The notes under the pieces: generated by a model | Database searches by the model: none | Told to the model about the DNA's origin: nothing | What the model saw: only the letters and a program-made list of their open reading frames with translations | In this document: positions 8,948 to 17,754 of the stretch, piece by piece | Numbering within the stretch: position 1 is the stretch's first letter | Layout of the letters: every line of letters begins with the position of its first letter | Assembly (NCBI RefSeq): GCF_009766085.1 | Contig: NZ_LMUF01000030.1 | Span: 197,460 to 261,459 of the forward strand | Source: Burkholderia sp. S171 | Lineage (GTDB): Bacteria > Pseudomonadota > Gammaproteobacteria > Burkholderiales > Burkholderiaceae | Length of the DNA: 64,000 nucleotides | Direction: 5' to 3' | Made by a program: the position numbers and the translations under genes

Positions 8948-10156
8948 ATGCGCAATCGATCCGCCTTTCCTGCTCGGATCGCGTCCATTCCTCTTTTAGC
9001 GGTCAGCGCTGTGCTCCCAATCGTTACTCATAGTCTTAGTCCAGAAACGCTGGTTTTCGTCGATCTCGAAACCACGGGCGGTACCTTCGGCGCGGATCGC
9101 ATCACTGAAATCGGCGTGGTCGAAGTCGGACCAGCCGGCGTGACGCAGTGGAGTTCGCTCGTCAATCCGCAGCAGCCCATTCCATTCTTTATCCAGCAGC
9201 TCACGGGTATCAGCGATTCGATGGTGCGCAACGCGCCGACGTTCGAATCGATTGCGCATGATTTGCTGGCGCGTCTCGAAGGGCGGCTGTTTATTGCCCA
9301 CAACGCGCGGTTCGATCACGGCTTCCTGCGTAGCGAGTTCAAGCGAATTGGCATGAAGTTCCAGCCCGACGTCTTGTGCACGGTCCAGTTGTCGCGCGCC
9401 ATCTATCCGGCGGAACGTCGGCATGGGCTTGATGCGCTGATCGAACGGCACGCGCTCGTGCCTGCTGCACGCCATCGCGCACTGGCCGACGCCGATCTGC
9501 TCTGGCAATTCTGGCAGCATCTGCATCGCGCATTTTCCGCCGATGTCGTGCATGGCTATATAGGACAGGTTGCCCGGCGTTTCCGGCTTGCCGGCGATAT
9601 CGACGAGGACACCATCGAGCAGATTCCGGCCGGCTGCGGCATCTACGTGTTTTATGGTCAGGGCGATGTGCCGCTGTATGTTGGACGAAGCGTGCGCTTG
9701 CGCCAGCGCGTGCGTGCGCATTTGTCGGGTGTGAAACGTTCGGCGAAAGATCTGCGGCTCGCGGAACTCATCCGGCGTGTGGAGTGGACCGCGACAGGCG
9801 GCGAGATTGGCGCGATGCTGGTGGAAGGGCGCTCGGTTGCACGGTTGCGTCCTGCGCATAACCGGCTGTCCAAAGCGCGCCGCGATGACCCGAGCCACGC
9901 ACCCTGGACGTATCCTGGCGCCATTGCGATACAGGAAACGGATACGACGACCAGCGCGCGGGTGTGGCACGTTGTGGATGCCTGGCAGTATTTCGGCATG
10001 GCTGGCTCGCTCGACGAAGCCGCGCAACTGCGCGCGGCAGCGCCTGAGGCATGCTTCGAGTTATCGACGTATCGAATTCTTAGCGAACGTTTGTCGCGCG
10101 GACTGACAATCGTGCCGCTTGCCGCCGCCGCGTGCCTGTCAGGCGAGCCGGTCTAG
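8948..10156 (+). CDS. DnaQ-like 3'-5' exonuclease fused to a GIY-YIG domain
   Basis: 402 aa. Residues about 35-200 are a DEDDh exonuclease like the epsilon subunit of DNA polymerase III: VFVDLETTGG (D39, E41), HNARFDHGFL and HRALADADLLW. Residues about 225-310 are a GIY-YIG nuclease domain as in UvrC/Cho: GCGIYVFYGQGDVPLYVGRSVRLRQRVRAHL. The rest resembles the adjoining UvrC N-terminal region. Such fusions are known in bacteria and are thought to act in DNA repair, with the GIY-YIG part incising and the exonuclease trimming; the exact role is not established. ATG with GGTGAG upstream was chosen, but the first ~30 residues are unconserved-looking and a GTG at 9011 is possible. The stop overlaps the stop of the convergent chorismate mutase. 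Confidence 0.85.
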   Translation: MRNRSAFPARIASIPLLAVSAVLPIVTHSLSPETLVFVDLETTGGTFGADRITEIGVVEVGPAGVTQWSSLVNPQQPIPFFIQQLTGISDSMVRNAPTFESIAHDLLARLEGRLFIAHNARFDHGFLRSEFKRIGMKFQPDVLCTVQLSRAIYPAERRHGLDALIERHALVPAARHRALADADLLWQFWQHLHRAFSADVVHGYIGQVARRFRLAGDIDEDTIEQIPAGCGIYVFYGQGDVPLYVGRSVRLRQRVRAHLSGVKRSAKDLRLAELIRRVEWTATGGEIGAMLVEGRSVARLRPAHNRLSKARRDDPSHAPWTYPGAIAIQETDTTTSARVWHVVDAWQYFGMAGSLDEAAQLRAAAPEACFELSTYRILSERLSRGLTIVPLAAAACLSGEPV

Positions 10157-10761
10157 CCGACCGCGCCCACACCACCCGATGCGCACACGTGCGACAACGC
10201 TCGCGAGAGCGGTGCGTTCTGGGCGGAATCGTAGCGGGTGAGATGTTTCCAGCGCGCGATGCTGTCGGCCAGCCGTAGCGGGCAGTCGTTGGCATGGCGC
10301 AACGGCTCCACGCCAGCCAGCGCGGAGAGTAACGCGTTGGTCACGCTATCGAGCTTCGGCCGGGTATCGCGGGCGAGGTCCGGTGGCGTCCCTTCGGGCG
10401 CATGCGACTTCCGCCAATTATCGAAGAGGGCGTTCTGCACGTCCTTGCTCGCCTCAATCTGATCACGAAAGAAAAGCTGCGCAAACGCTGGATCGATGCC
10501 GGCGGATTTCGCGCGGCTATCGATAACGGCCAGCAACGCAGCTTCACGGGGTTGATCGGTGATGGGCTCGTGATGCGCCCATTTCCAGCGCGCGACCGGC
10601 TCGGCGAGCGCCAGCCGTTGTGACGACAACGCAATGAGATTGGTGAAGGGCGTGTCGTCACCATCAGCGAGAGCCGCCGAGGAACACGCGGTGACGGCAA
10701 TAACGAAGGCAGCCACGGAAGCCATGGCGCGGAGAACTTGCGGAAGGGAATGGCGAAACAT
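10153..10761 (-). CDS. Periplasmic (gamma-class) chorismate mutase
   Basis: 202 aa. A signal sequence (MFRHSLPQVLRAMASVAAFVIAVTACSSAALA) is followed by an AroQ-type helical domain: LIALSSQRLALAEPVARWKWAHHEPITDQPREAALL has the chorismate mutase helix-1 pattern R-L-x4-V-A-x-x-K, and FFRDQIEASKDVQ supplies the second active-site stretch. Secreted AroQ-gamma enzymes convert chorismate to prephenate in the periplasm; their purpose there is unclear. A longer open frame reaches 10863, but the signal peptide starts at the ATG at 10761. Convergent with the exonuclease gene, sharing three bases at the stops. Confidence 0.85.
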   Translation of the reverse strand: MFRHSLPQVLRAMASVAAFVIAVTACSSAALADGDDTPFTNLIALSSQRLALAEPVARWKWAHHEPITDQPREAALLAVIDSRAKSAGIDPAFAQLFFRDQIEASKDVQNALFDNWRKSHAPEGTPPDLARDTRPKLDSVTNALLSALAGVEPLRHANDCPLRLADSIARWKHLTRYDSAQNAPLSRALSHVCASGGVGAVG

Positions 10762-11016
10762 GAATACGGGAACCAGAGCGAGAAAGCCGCAGCTTAACGT
10801 ATGACGTGTGTGACGGGCAGGGAGCGCGTAGGGTGATACTGAGGTGATCGTGAAACGTGCCACGTTCGTGGCCTTATAAGTGAAACCGGTCGTGCTATTA
10901 ATACCCGCGTGCGAATCCGTCGCTGCTGCAAAGGCACGCTGCGACGATCAAGCGTACGGAAACCGCGGCTTGCACACCATCTGCAAACACCTTGGGCGTA
11001 CTGCGCATTTCAACAA
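10762..11016. other. Intergenic region upstream of chorismate mutase
   Basis: About 255 bases between the chorismate mutase start and the end of the small gene at 11017; expected to contain the chorismate mutase promoter. No conserved element recognised. Confidence 0.35.
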
Positions 11017-11166
11017 TTACTTCGGGTCGCACAGGTTACGTTGTTCGTCGAAGAATGCCCGCACGTGTTCGGGCAACTCAGCGAGGAATTCAACCCCGAC
11101 CGGTTCTTGATCCGGACATTGCACCTTGTCGGGCGTCGGGATTTTCGTCGGCTTGGCGTCCATCAT
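11017..11166 (-). CDS. Small 49-aa hypothetical protein
   Basis: Begins MMDAKPTKIPTPDKVQCPDQ and ends EQRNLCDPK. An excellent ribosome binding site, AAGGAG, sits 6 bases before the ATG at 11164-11166. The coding sequence has GC-rich third positions like the neighbours, whereas the surrounding kilobase is AT-richer and gene-free. It contains two cysteines (C17 in 'VQCPDQ' and C46 in 'LCDPK') and a helical-looking centre (VEFLAELPEHVRAFFDEQ). No signal peptide or membrane segment. Family not recognised. It is shorter than usual gene-calling cutoffs and could be missed in annotations. Confidence 0.7.
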   Translation of the reverse strand: MMDAKPTKIPTPDKVQCPDQEPVGVEFLAELPEHVRAFFDEQRNLCDPK

Positions 11167-11764
11167 TTTCTCTCCTTGTATAGGTCGATTATCAATCTCG
11201 ACTCTGGCTTCGCGCTAGCGTCGAATGCGCGGCTGATGCATTTCCATGTTTCTGTGTTGCTTTAACGGAACACCCTTGGCGTGACTTAAGGCTGTGATAA
11301 TTTATCGTTCAGCAGCCTATATTTTTTCGCGGCCCGGAATCCGTCTCCGACTCATTCTCCGATCACTTCCACTGATTAACTCGTCTTCCGCTTATTGCTG
11401 ACTTCGCCGATACCTGATGGCAGTGGCGGCAAATATTTCGCAAGTCACTTCAAACCACGGCTGCCTGCCCGGCCGCTTCTGTGTTTGAAAACGCGAGACG
11501 TTGCTCAAAAGCGAGTTTCCTAATAGTGATAACGGCACGAATCACTTGTGGTTGACCGTTTTATTCATCTTTAAAAAAATTTAACGTTTTGCTATGTCTG
11601 AAAGCGCACGTATTCACGCAAACGAATGTTCGCAAATCACGCGAAAAGAAAGCATCGGGGAAACGACGGGAAGTTTATGAATTACGCTCACTTAAAGTTT
11701 CACTTTAAGTACATGAACTTACCGATTGATCCTGAAGATAATTTTGAGACGAGGCTGAAAAATT
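11167..11764. other. AT-richer gene-poor region with an inverted repeat
   Basis: Roughly 600 bases with lower GC than the surroundings. A perfect 8-bp inverted repeat ACTTAAAG-TTTCA-CTTTAAGT lies at 11690-11710. A 29-codon open frame (11677-11766, MNYAHLKFHFKYMNLP...) spans it, with GGGAAG only three bases before its ATG, too close for a good ribosome binding site. No convincing gene otherwise. Confidence 0.45.
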
Positions 11765-11800
11765 AAAAAACCCGCGAAGCCTGGAGGCGACGCGGGTTTC
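11765..11800 (-). terminator. Terminator after tRNA-Thr
   Basis: Stem AAACCCGCG / CGCGGGTTT (11768-11776 with 11791-11799) with a small inner GCC/GGC helix. On the minus strand it ends in a run of T. It lies 14 bases beyond the 3' end of tRNA-Thr. Confidence 0.85.
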
Positions 11801-11813
11801 TTGAAATGAAGCT

Positions 11814-11889
11814 TGGTGCCGGAAAGAGGAATCGAACCCCCGACCTTCGCATTACGAATGCGCTGCTCTACCGTCTGAGCTATTCCGGC
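11814..11889 (-). tRNA. tRNA-Thr (CGT)
   Basis: 76-base cloverleaf on the minus strand: acceptor GCCGGAA pairs with TTCCGGC, anticodon loop TTCGTAA gives CGT (decodes ACG), T-arm GGGGGTTCGATTCC, CCA encoded. Confidence 0.97.
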
Positions 11890-11943
11890 ATCAGAGAAAC
11901 GAGATTATAAGGACCTTCCGGCGAGTTTGGCAACACCCTACGA

Positions 11944-12969
11944 TCAATTAATTTCCGAGTGATAGCGCGTGACGCGATCGACCTCGTTTTTCGATCCGAG
12001 AAACACCGGCACACGCTGATGCAGGTTGGTCGGAACGATGTCGAGGATGCGCTGTTCGCCATCCGTCGCAGCGCCGCCGGCCTGTTCGACGATGAACGCC
12101 ATCGGGTTCGCTTCGTACAGCAGGCGCAGCTTGCCCGGACGATCGGGCGTGCGTTTGTCGGCGGGGTACATGAACACGCCGCCACGGTTCAGGATGCGGT
12201 GCACGTCGGCGACCATCGACGCGATCCAGCGCATGTTGAAATCTTCCTTGCGCGGGCCGTCTATGCCATCGTTCAATTCATTCACGTATTTTTGGACCGG
12301 CTCGTACCAGTGACGGCTGTTCGATGCGTTGATTGCATACTCGTGGGTGTCGGCGGGAATCTGCATATTGCTGTGCGTGAGCACCCACGATCCGAGTTCG
12401 CGGTCGAGCGTGAAGCAGTTCACGCCGTAGCCCGTGGTCAGCACGAACACGGTCTGCGGACCATAGACCGCATACCCGGCCGCAACCTGCGCCGAACCCG
12501 GCTGCATGAACGCCTCTTCGCTCGGCTCCATGCCGTCCGGGCATCGAAGCACTGAAAAGATCGTGCCGATAGACACATTCACGTCGATATTCGACGAGCC
12601 GTCGAGCGGATCGAACGTGAGCAGGTAGTTGCCCTTCGGATAGCGGTTCGGAATGGGGAAGATCTTTTCCATTTCTTCCGATGCCATCGCGGCCAGGTTG
12701 CCGCCCCATTCGTTGGCTTCGAGCAGGATTTCGTTCGAGAGAATATCGAGTTTCTTCTGCACTTCGCCTTGAACGTTCTCGCTGCCGGCAGTACCCAGCG
12801 CTTCACCTAACGCGCCCTTGCTCACCTGATAGCCGATCTGTTTGCATGCGCGTGCGATCACTTCGATCAACAGCCGAAGGTCCGCGGGAAGGTTTTGATG
12901 TTCCCGCTGCTGCTCGATCAGATACTTGGTCAGCGTCGTGCGGCGGGAAATAGATGAGGGGGTCGACAT
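11944..12969 (-). CDS. fbp: Fructose-1,6-bisphosphatase class I
   Basis: 341 aa. Hydrolyses fructose-1,6-bisphosphate to fructose-6-phosphate in gluconeogenesis. The metal/substrate signature [23 protein letters not shown] lies near residues 103-125; the substrate-binding part with '[26 protein letters not shown]' and '[14 protein letters not shown]' lies in the C-terminal half. Length is normal for the class I enzyme. GGAG lies 9 bases before the ATG. It lies downstream of pepN in the same direction, but the terminator at 13101-13128 separates the two. Confidence 0.97.
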   Translation of the reverse strand: MSTPSSISRRTTLTKYLIEQQREHQNLPADLRLLIEVIARACKQIGYQVSKGALGEALGTAGSENVQGEVQKKLDILSNEILLEANEWGGNLAAMASEEMEKIFPIPNRYPKGNYLLTFDPLDGSSNIDVNVSIGTIFSVLRCPDGMEPSEEAFMQPGSAQVAAGYAVYGPQTVFVLTTGYGVNCFTLDRELGSWVLTHSNMQIPADTHEYAINASNSRHWYEPVQKYVNELNDGIDGPRKEDFNMRWIASMVADVHRILNRGGVFMYPADKRTPDRPGKLRLLYEANPMAFIVEQAGGAATDGEQRILDIVPTNLHQRVPVFLGSKNEVDRVTRYHSEIN

Positions 12970-13100
12970 TGCGTTGGGCTCCAGGAGCGTAGGACGAATG
13001 CCTCAGATTCTACCCGCTCGGAATGTGTCTCCCTATGTCACAGGATATGTCACAGGAATGTGCGCGCCTCGCGCTGCTGGTTTTCTCAACGGTCGAGCGT

Positions 13101-13128
13101 AAAAAAACCGGCGCCGCAGCGCCGGTTT
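13101..13128 (-). terminator. Terminator after pepN
   Basis: Ten-base-pair stem AAACCGGCGC / GCGCCGGTTT with a CGCA loop. On the minus strand it continues into a T run (complement of 13101-13107). It lies 28 bases past the pepN stop codon. Confidence 0.88.
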
Positions 13129-13156
13129 CCTTGAAGCGAGATGGAATATTGAACGC

Positions 13157-15865
13157 TTAGCCGAGCGCTTTTTCCACAATCTCGCGCACATCGCGTGATT
13201 TCACCTTCGACGCCACCTGTTCCAGCGCGGCGTGCGCCTTCTCGCGCAAGGCGGGCGTGTACCGGCGCCATTGTTCGAGCGTGCGAGCAAGGCGCGCAGC
13301 CACCTGAGGGTTCATTGCGTCGAGTGCCACGACCTGTTCGGCCCAGAACGCGTACCCGGAACCATCTGCGGCGTGGAACTGCGCTGGATTCGCACCGCAG
13401 AAGCTGAAAATCAGCGAGCGGGCGCGATTCGGATTCTTCAGCGTGAACGCCGGGTGCTGCATCAGCTTGCGCACGATGTCGAGCACGTTGCGCTTCGGTC
13501 CGCCGCGTTGCGTGGCTTGCAACGAGAACCATTTGTCGATGACAAGTGGCTCTTTCTCGAAGCGTTGATAAAAGTCGCTGAGCGCGGCATCGGCGACGCT
13601 GGTATCGACGGAACCTGACGCGCCTGCCGTCAGCAATGCGGACAAAGCCGCCGACCGGTCCGTCATGTTGTTCGCGGCGTTGTACTGAGCGCTTGCCAGT
13701 TCAATGGCGCGGGCGGGGTCGTCGAGCTGGCTCAGGTAGGCGAGGGCCAGATTCTTCAGCCCGCGCTTGCCGGCGTCGTCCGGCGTCGCGCGATATTCGC
13801 CCGGCGTGCGGTTCGCCTCGTACACGGCGAGCCAACGGTCGCGCAGGCCCGTGGCGAGGCGGCGGCTAACGAACACGCGTGCCGCGTGAACGGCGGCGGG
13901 GTCCGACACAGCCATCTGCTCTGCAAGATATCCCTCCGACGGCAACATCAGCGCCAGTTCCTGGAATGCCGGCGTGAGCGTGTTGTCGTCGAGTACCTGA
14001 GCGAATGCGGACACCACTTGGTCGTCGAGCGTCAGTTCCTCACCTTTCGATGCCCGATCCGCCAGCGCAAGCAGTTCGCGCGTGGCGAGGCGCTGACCGG
14101 CTTCCCATCGATTGAACGGGTCGCTGTCATGGGCCAGCAAAAACGCGAGCTGCTCGTTGGTGTAGTCGTAATCAACCACTACCGGTGCCGAGAAATTGCG
14201 CAACAACGAGGGCAACGGCTCTTCGGTGACATCGGAGAACGTGAAGGTTTGTTCCTGTTCGGTGAACTCCAGCACGCGCGTGGTGCCTTGCGGTTCTTTT
14301 TCACCATCGAGCTTCAATGGCAGGTCCGCGCCGCTCTTGCCGATCAGACCGACCGAGAACGGAATCAACAGCGGACCCTTTTGGGTCGCGCGCGCGGCTT
14401 CGGACGCTTCGCCGTAGCCTTGCGTGAGCGTCAGCGTGTAACGCTTCGCGGCCGCGTCGTAGCGCGTGCGTACCGTGACCCGGGGCGTGCCCGCCTGGCT
14501 GTACCAGCGCTCGAATTGCGCCAGGTCGCGGCCGTTTGCGTCGGCCATTGCGTGGCGGAAGTCGTCGCAGGTGACGGCTTGGCCGTCATGGCGCTCGAAA
14601 TACAGGTCCATGCCGCGCCGAAAGCCGTCACGCCCGAGCAGCGTCTGATACATGCGCACGACTTCCGAGCCTTTTTCGTAGACGGTCATCGTGTAGAAGT
14701 TGTTGATCTCCACGTAGCTTTCCGGGCGTACCGGGTGCGCCATCGGACCCGCGTCCTCGGCGAACTGCATCTGGCGCAGCACGCGAACATCGTCAATCCG
14801 CTTGGTGGCGCGGGCCGCGTCGCTGGCCGCGCCCGGTTCGAGTCCGGCGGCCATGTCGGCGGAGAATTCCTGGTCGCGGAACACGGTCAGGCCTTCCTTC
14901 AGGCTCAACTGGAACCAGTCGCGGCAGGTCACGCGATTGCCTGTCCAGTTGTGGAAGTACTCATGGCCGACCACCGCTTCAATGTTGCCGAAATCCACGT
15001 CCGTAGCCGTTTCAGGATTCGCGAGCACGTACTTCGTATTGAAGATGTTCAAGCCCTTGTTTTCCATCGCGCCCATGTTGAAGTCGCTCACGGCAACAAT
15101 CATGAAGCGGTCGAGGTCGAGCTCCAGCCCAAAGCGGCGTTCGTCCCATTCGATGGAATGAACCAGCGAATCCATCGCGTGTTGGGTCTTGTCGAGATCG
15201 TGAGGTTCGACCCAGACCTGCAGCAGTTTTTCCTTCCCCGAACCGGTCTTCATGCGCTGCTCGAGTTTGACGAGCTTGCCGGCCACCAGCGCGAACAGAT
15301 AGCTTGGTTTCTTGAACGGGTCTTCCCAGCGCGCAAAGTGCCGGCCATTGTCCAGATCGCCTTCTTCGATCAGGTTGCCGTTCGACAACAGCACCGGGTA
15401 CGCGGTCTTGTCCGCCCGCAGCGTGACCGTGTAGGTCGCCATGACATCGGGGCGATCGAGGAAATAGGTGATGCGCCGAAAGCCCTCGGCCTCGCATTGC
15501 GTAAAGAAATTGCCGCCCGATACATACAGGCCCGACAAGGTCGTGTTCGCGGCGGCGTTGCAGACGCTTTCCAGCGTCAATTCGAACGCGTCGGGAATAT
15601 TGCTCACCGACAAACCGTTCTCGGTAACGCGGACATCCACGTGCGGGCGCCCGTCCAGCGTCGCTCCAATGAACTCCATCTGCTCGCCGAGCAACTCCAG
15701 CGTTGATGCGGGCGCGGCGTCCGGGTTGCGGCGCAGGCGCATGGTGTTGCGCACTACCGTGCGTTCGGGGACGAGGTCGAATTCGAGCGCGACGGTTTCA
15801 ATCAGGAAGGCGGGCGGCGTGTAGTCGGCGCGGCGGATTACGGCAGGTGCGGTCGAGTTGGACAT
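13157..15865 (-). CDS. pepN: Aminopeptidase N (M1 zinc metallopeptidase)
   Basis: 902 aa, close to E. coli PepN (870 aa). Motifs in order: the substrate-recognition loop GAMENKGLNIF, the zinc site HEYFHNW with the third ligand Glu 18 residues after the second His (LSLKEGLTVFRDQEF), and the catalytic Tyr region 'YEKGSEVVRMYQTLLG'. The C-terminal helical domain is complete. It releases N-terminal residues from peptides in the cytoplasm. An open frame extends upstream to 15994, but family similarity begins at MSNSTAPAVIRRADYTPPAFLIE, so the ATG at 15865 was chosen; no strong ribosome binding site is visible there. Confidence 0.96.
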   Translation of the reverse strand: MSNSTAPAVIRRADYTPPAFLIETVALEFDLVPERTVVRNTMRLRRNPDAAPASTLELLGEQMEFIGATLDGRPHVDVRVTENGLSVSNIPDAFELTLESVCNAAANTTLSGLYVSGGNFFTQCEAEGFRRITYFLDRPDVMATYTVTLRADKTAYPVLLSNGNLIEEGDLDNGRHFARWEDPFKKPSYLFALVAGKLVKLEQRMKTGSGKEKLLQVWVEPHDLDKTQHAMDSLVHSIEWDERRFGLELDLDRFMIVAVSDFNMGAMENKGLNIFNTKYVLANPETATDVDFGNIEAVVGHEYFHNWTGNRVTCRDWFQLSLKEGLTVFRDQEFSADMAAGLEPGAASDAARATKRIDDVRVLRQMQFAEDAGPMAHPVRPESYVEINNFYTMTVYEKGSEVVRMYQTLLGRDGFRRGMDLYFERHDGQAVTCDDFRHAMADANGRDLAQFERWYSQAGTPRVTVRTRYDAAAKRYTLTLTQGYGEASEAARATQKGPLLIPFSVGLIGKSGADLPLKLDGEKEPQGTTRVLEFTEQEQTFTFSDVTEEPLPSLLRNFSAPVVVDYDYTNEQLAFLLAHDSDPFNRWEAGQRLATRELLALADRASKGEELTLDDQVVSAFAQVLDDNTLTPAFQELALMLPSEGYLAEQMAVSDPAAVHAARVFVSRRLATGLRDRWLAVYEANRTPGEYRATPDDAGKRGLKNLALAYLSQLDDPARAIELASAQYNAANNMTDRSAALSALLTAGASGSVDTSVADAALSDFYQRFEKEPLVIDKWFSLQATQRGGPKRNVLDIVRKLMQHPAFTLKNPNRARSLIFSFCGANPAQFHAADGSGYAFWAEQVVALDAMNPQVAARLARTLEQWRRYTPALREKAHAALEQVASKVKSRDVREIVEKALG

Positions 15866-16118
15866 GACGGTTCTGATTGAGGTGAGCGGGTGCCTTTGCT
15901 TCCAGGCGGCCTTGTGTCGGACCATTGTACAAAGGCTCGCGGGATTGTGCGCTCGATTCAGGGTCGGCCGAATGGCCTGTTTCCCGAACTTCACCTACCT
16001 GCGACGGTCTTTAAACAGGTGGAATCAGGCGGTTTTCGTATGGTGCATGCGACACTTCACGGCTGCTGGTTTGCACATGACATCGAAACAAAAATCAACA
16101 AGACAAATGAGGTCGGCC
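15866..16118. other. Divergent promoter region pepN / lipoprotein
   Basis: About 250 bases between two divergent starts. An open frame runs through it in phase with the lipoprotein gene, but its translation lacks any signal-like or conserved feature, so it is taken as non-coding. Confidence 0.45.
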
Positions 16119-16856
16119 ATGACGTTGGGACGGTTGTACGGGGAATGGAAGGGCGCGGTGCGCGTGGTGCTGATAGCGGGTTTCGCCTTGCTCGGGGGAT
16201 GTACAACCTATGTTCAGACGCAGGTGGCGGCGTTCTCGGACTGGTCCGGGACCGACGCCACGCGGACCTATGCGTTCGTGCGCTCGGCGCCGCAGCAGAA
16301 CAGCATTGAGCAACAGACGTATGAAGTGCTCGCCGCAAACGAGCTCGCTAGCCATTCGTTCAAGCAAGTGCCGGACGCTAGCGCGCGTTATCTCGTGGAA
16401 TTGTCGTATTCCATTCGCGGCGACATGGTCACCGTGCGCCAGCCCGTTTATTACGATCCATGGCCCATGTACGGCGGCTGGTACGGCCGGCCGTACGGAT
16501 GGGGTGCATACGGCGGCTGGGGCGGATTGGATATGGGACCGGCAGGTTACGTCGACCAAAGCTATCCGATCTTCGTCCATTCGCTGCAGATCCGCATGAC
16601 CGAGCGCGAAAACGGGCGCGAAGTGTACAAAGTGACCGCAAGCAATTCGGGAGGCGAATCGTCGCTGGTCCGGGCCATGCCTTATCTGATCCGCAGCGCG
16701 CTCGCGGACTTTCCGTTGGGCAACGGAACCGTGCGCAGGGTGAAAATCCCGCTCGACAAGACGGGCGGTATCGGCAATGAAGCGCCAGCTGCAACGGCCA
16801 CGAGCGTTAAGCCTCCTGCGCCAGCGCTCGTTCCGGGGCCAGTTCTCGTGCAGTAG
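16119..16856 (+). CDS. DUF4136-type lipoprotein
   Basis: 245 aa. Signal peptide MTLGRLYGEWKGAVRVVLIAGFALLGGC ends in the lipobox LLGGC, so the mature protein is probably lipid-anchored in the envelope. The mature part (TYVQTQVAAFSDWSGTDATRTYAFVRSAPQQNSIEQQTYE...) fits the DUF4136 fold: an N-terminal 'F..W.....TYAF' segment, later 'ASARYLVELSYSI' and a C-terminal 'LVRAMPYLIRSALADFPLGNG'. A Gly/Tyr-rich loop (YGGWYGRPYGWGAYGGWGG) interrupts it. Function unknown. The ATG at 16119 has GAGG 6 bases upstream; 16077 is an alternative. Confidence 0.8.
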   Translation: MTLGRLYGEWKGAVRVVLIAGFALLGGCTTYVQTQVAAFSDWSGTDATRTYAFVRSAPQQNSIEQQTYEVLAANELASHSFKQVPDASARYLVELSYSIRGDMVTVRQPVYYDPWPMYGGWYGRPYGWGAYGGWGGLDMGPAGYVDQSYPIFVHSLQIRMTERENGREVYKVTASNSGGESSLVRAMPYLIRSALADFPLGNGTVRRVKIPLDKTGGIGNEAPAATATSVKPPAPALVPGPVLVQ

Positions 16857-17010
16857 CCAATGATCCAACGCGGCTTTCTGGCTCGAATCGAGAAAAATTT
16901 ACCGTTGCGGAGGATGGCGACCTGATTCGGCCGCTGCCTTATTTCGGTCCCAGAAACGCTCGAATTGCAATCAAAAATCACCTTTCTTACAGGCATATGG
17001 CGAGGCGCCG

Positions 17011-17754
17011 TTGTATGCAATTAAATTCGAAACGAGATATATTTCGAGCATGAACAAACCCCGCAACGCCCAACCACATGCGCTTCCTGAGCCCGCAACC
17101 TGGGATGCGCGGCTCGCCCGGCGTCTCGTTACACCGCTCATCGGCACCCCGATTACACCGAATCACCTGACCACTCTGCGACTGTTGATTGGCATTGTCG
17201 GCGCGTATTACCTGTCGGTCGGCAGCTTCTGGTCATGTAGCCTTGGCGCCTTGCTGATTGCGCTCTCGAATTTCGTCGACCATACGGACGGCGAACTCGC
17301 GCGAATCAGCGGTCAAACGAGCAAAATCGGTCATTTTTACGATCTTGCGTGCGACTCCTTGGTCACCGTGCTGCTTTTCGTGGGTCTCGGGTTTTATGTG
17401 AGCGTGCATCACCCGGCCATGATCGTGTCAGCTGAATGGCTGGGCGGGATCGCGGGCGTTGCCGTCGCGCTGATCTTTTTCCTGCGCATGCGGATTGAAT
17501 CAATGGCTGGCAAGAGCGGCACGAAGCAGGCCGCCATGGCGGGATTCGAGACCGAAGACGTCTTGTATTTGCTGCCGGTGGTGACGCTGCTCAACGGCAT
17601 GACGCCGTTTCTGGTGGCTGCCTCTATTGGCGCTCCGCTGTTTGCCGTCTGGGTGGTATTTGATTATCAGCGGGCACTGCGGCGTTTCGCCCGGGCCACG
17701 TCGGGTAACAAAGACGCTGATGGTCAAGATCAAGATTTGCAGGCTGTTCAATGA
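17011..17754 (+). CDS. CDP-alcohol phosphatidyltransferase family membrane enzyme
   Basis: 247 aa. The exact family motif D-G-x2-A-R-x8-G-x3-D-x3-D is at D93-D115 (DGELAR ... G107, D111, D115), followed by several hydrophobic segments. Such enzymes move a phospho-alcohol group between a CDP (or CMP-linked) donor and an alcohol, usually making lipid head groups in the inner membrane. Here it is the first gene of an operon for C-P compound synthesis, so the donor may be a CMP-phosphonate instead of CDP-alcohol; that is inference. Start: ATG at 17011 has GAGG 9 bases upstream, but its first codons are AT-rich; ATG at 17050 (MNKPRN) is a real alternative. Its stop overlaps the next ATG (ATGA). 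Confidence 0.85.
   Translation: MYAIKFETRYISSMNKPRNAQPHALPEPATWDARLARRLVTPLIGTPITPNHLTTLRLLIGIVGAYYLSVGSFWSCSLGALLIALSNFVDHTDGELARISGQTSKIGHFYDLACDSLVTVLLFVGLGFYVSVHHPAMIVSAEWLGGIAGVAVALIFFLRMRIESMAGKSGTKQAAMAGFETEDVLYLLPVVTLLNGMTPFLVAASIGAPLFAVWVVFDYQRALRRFARATSGNKDADGQDQDLQAVQ

Noticed and set aside
13886..15706. 606-codon frame antisense to pepN
   Set aside because: Opposes the aminopeptidase N active-site region; no ribosome binding site and no recognisable domain.
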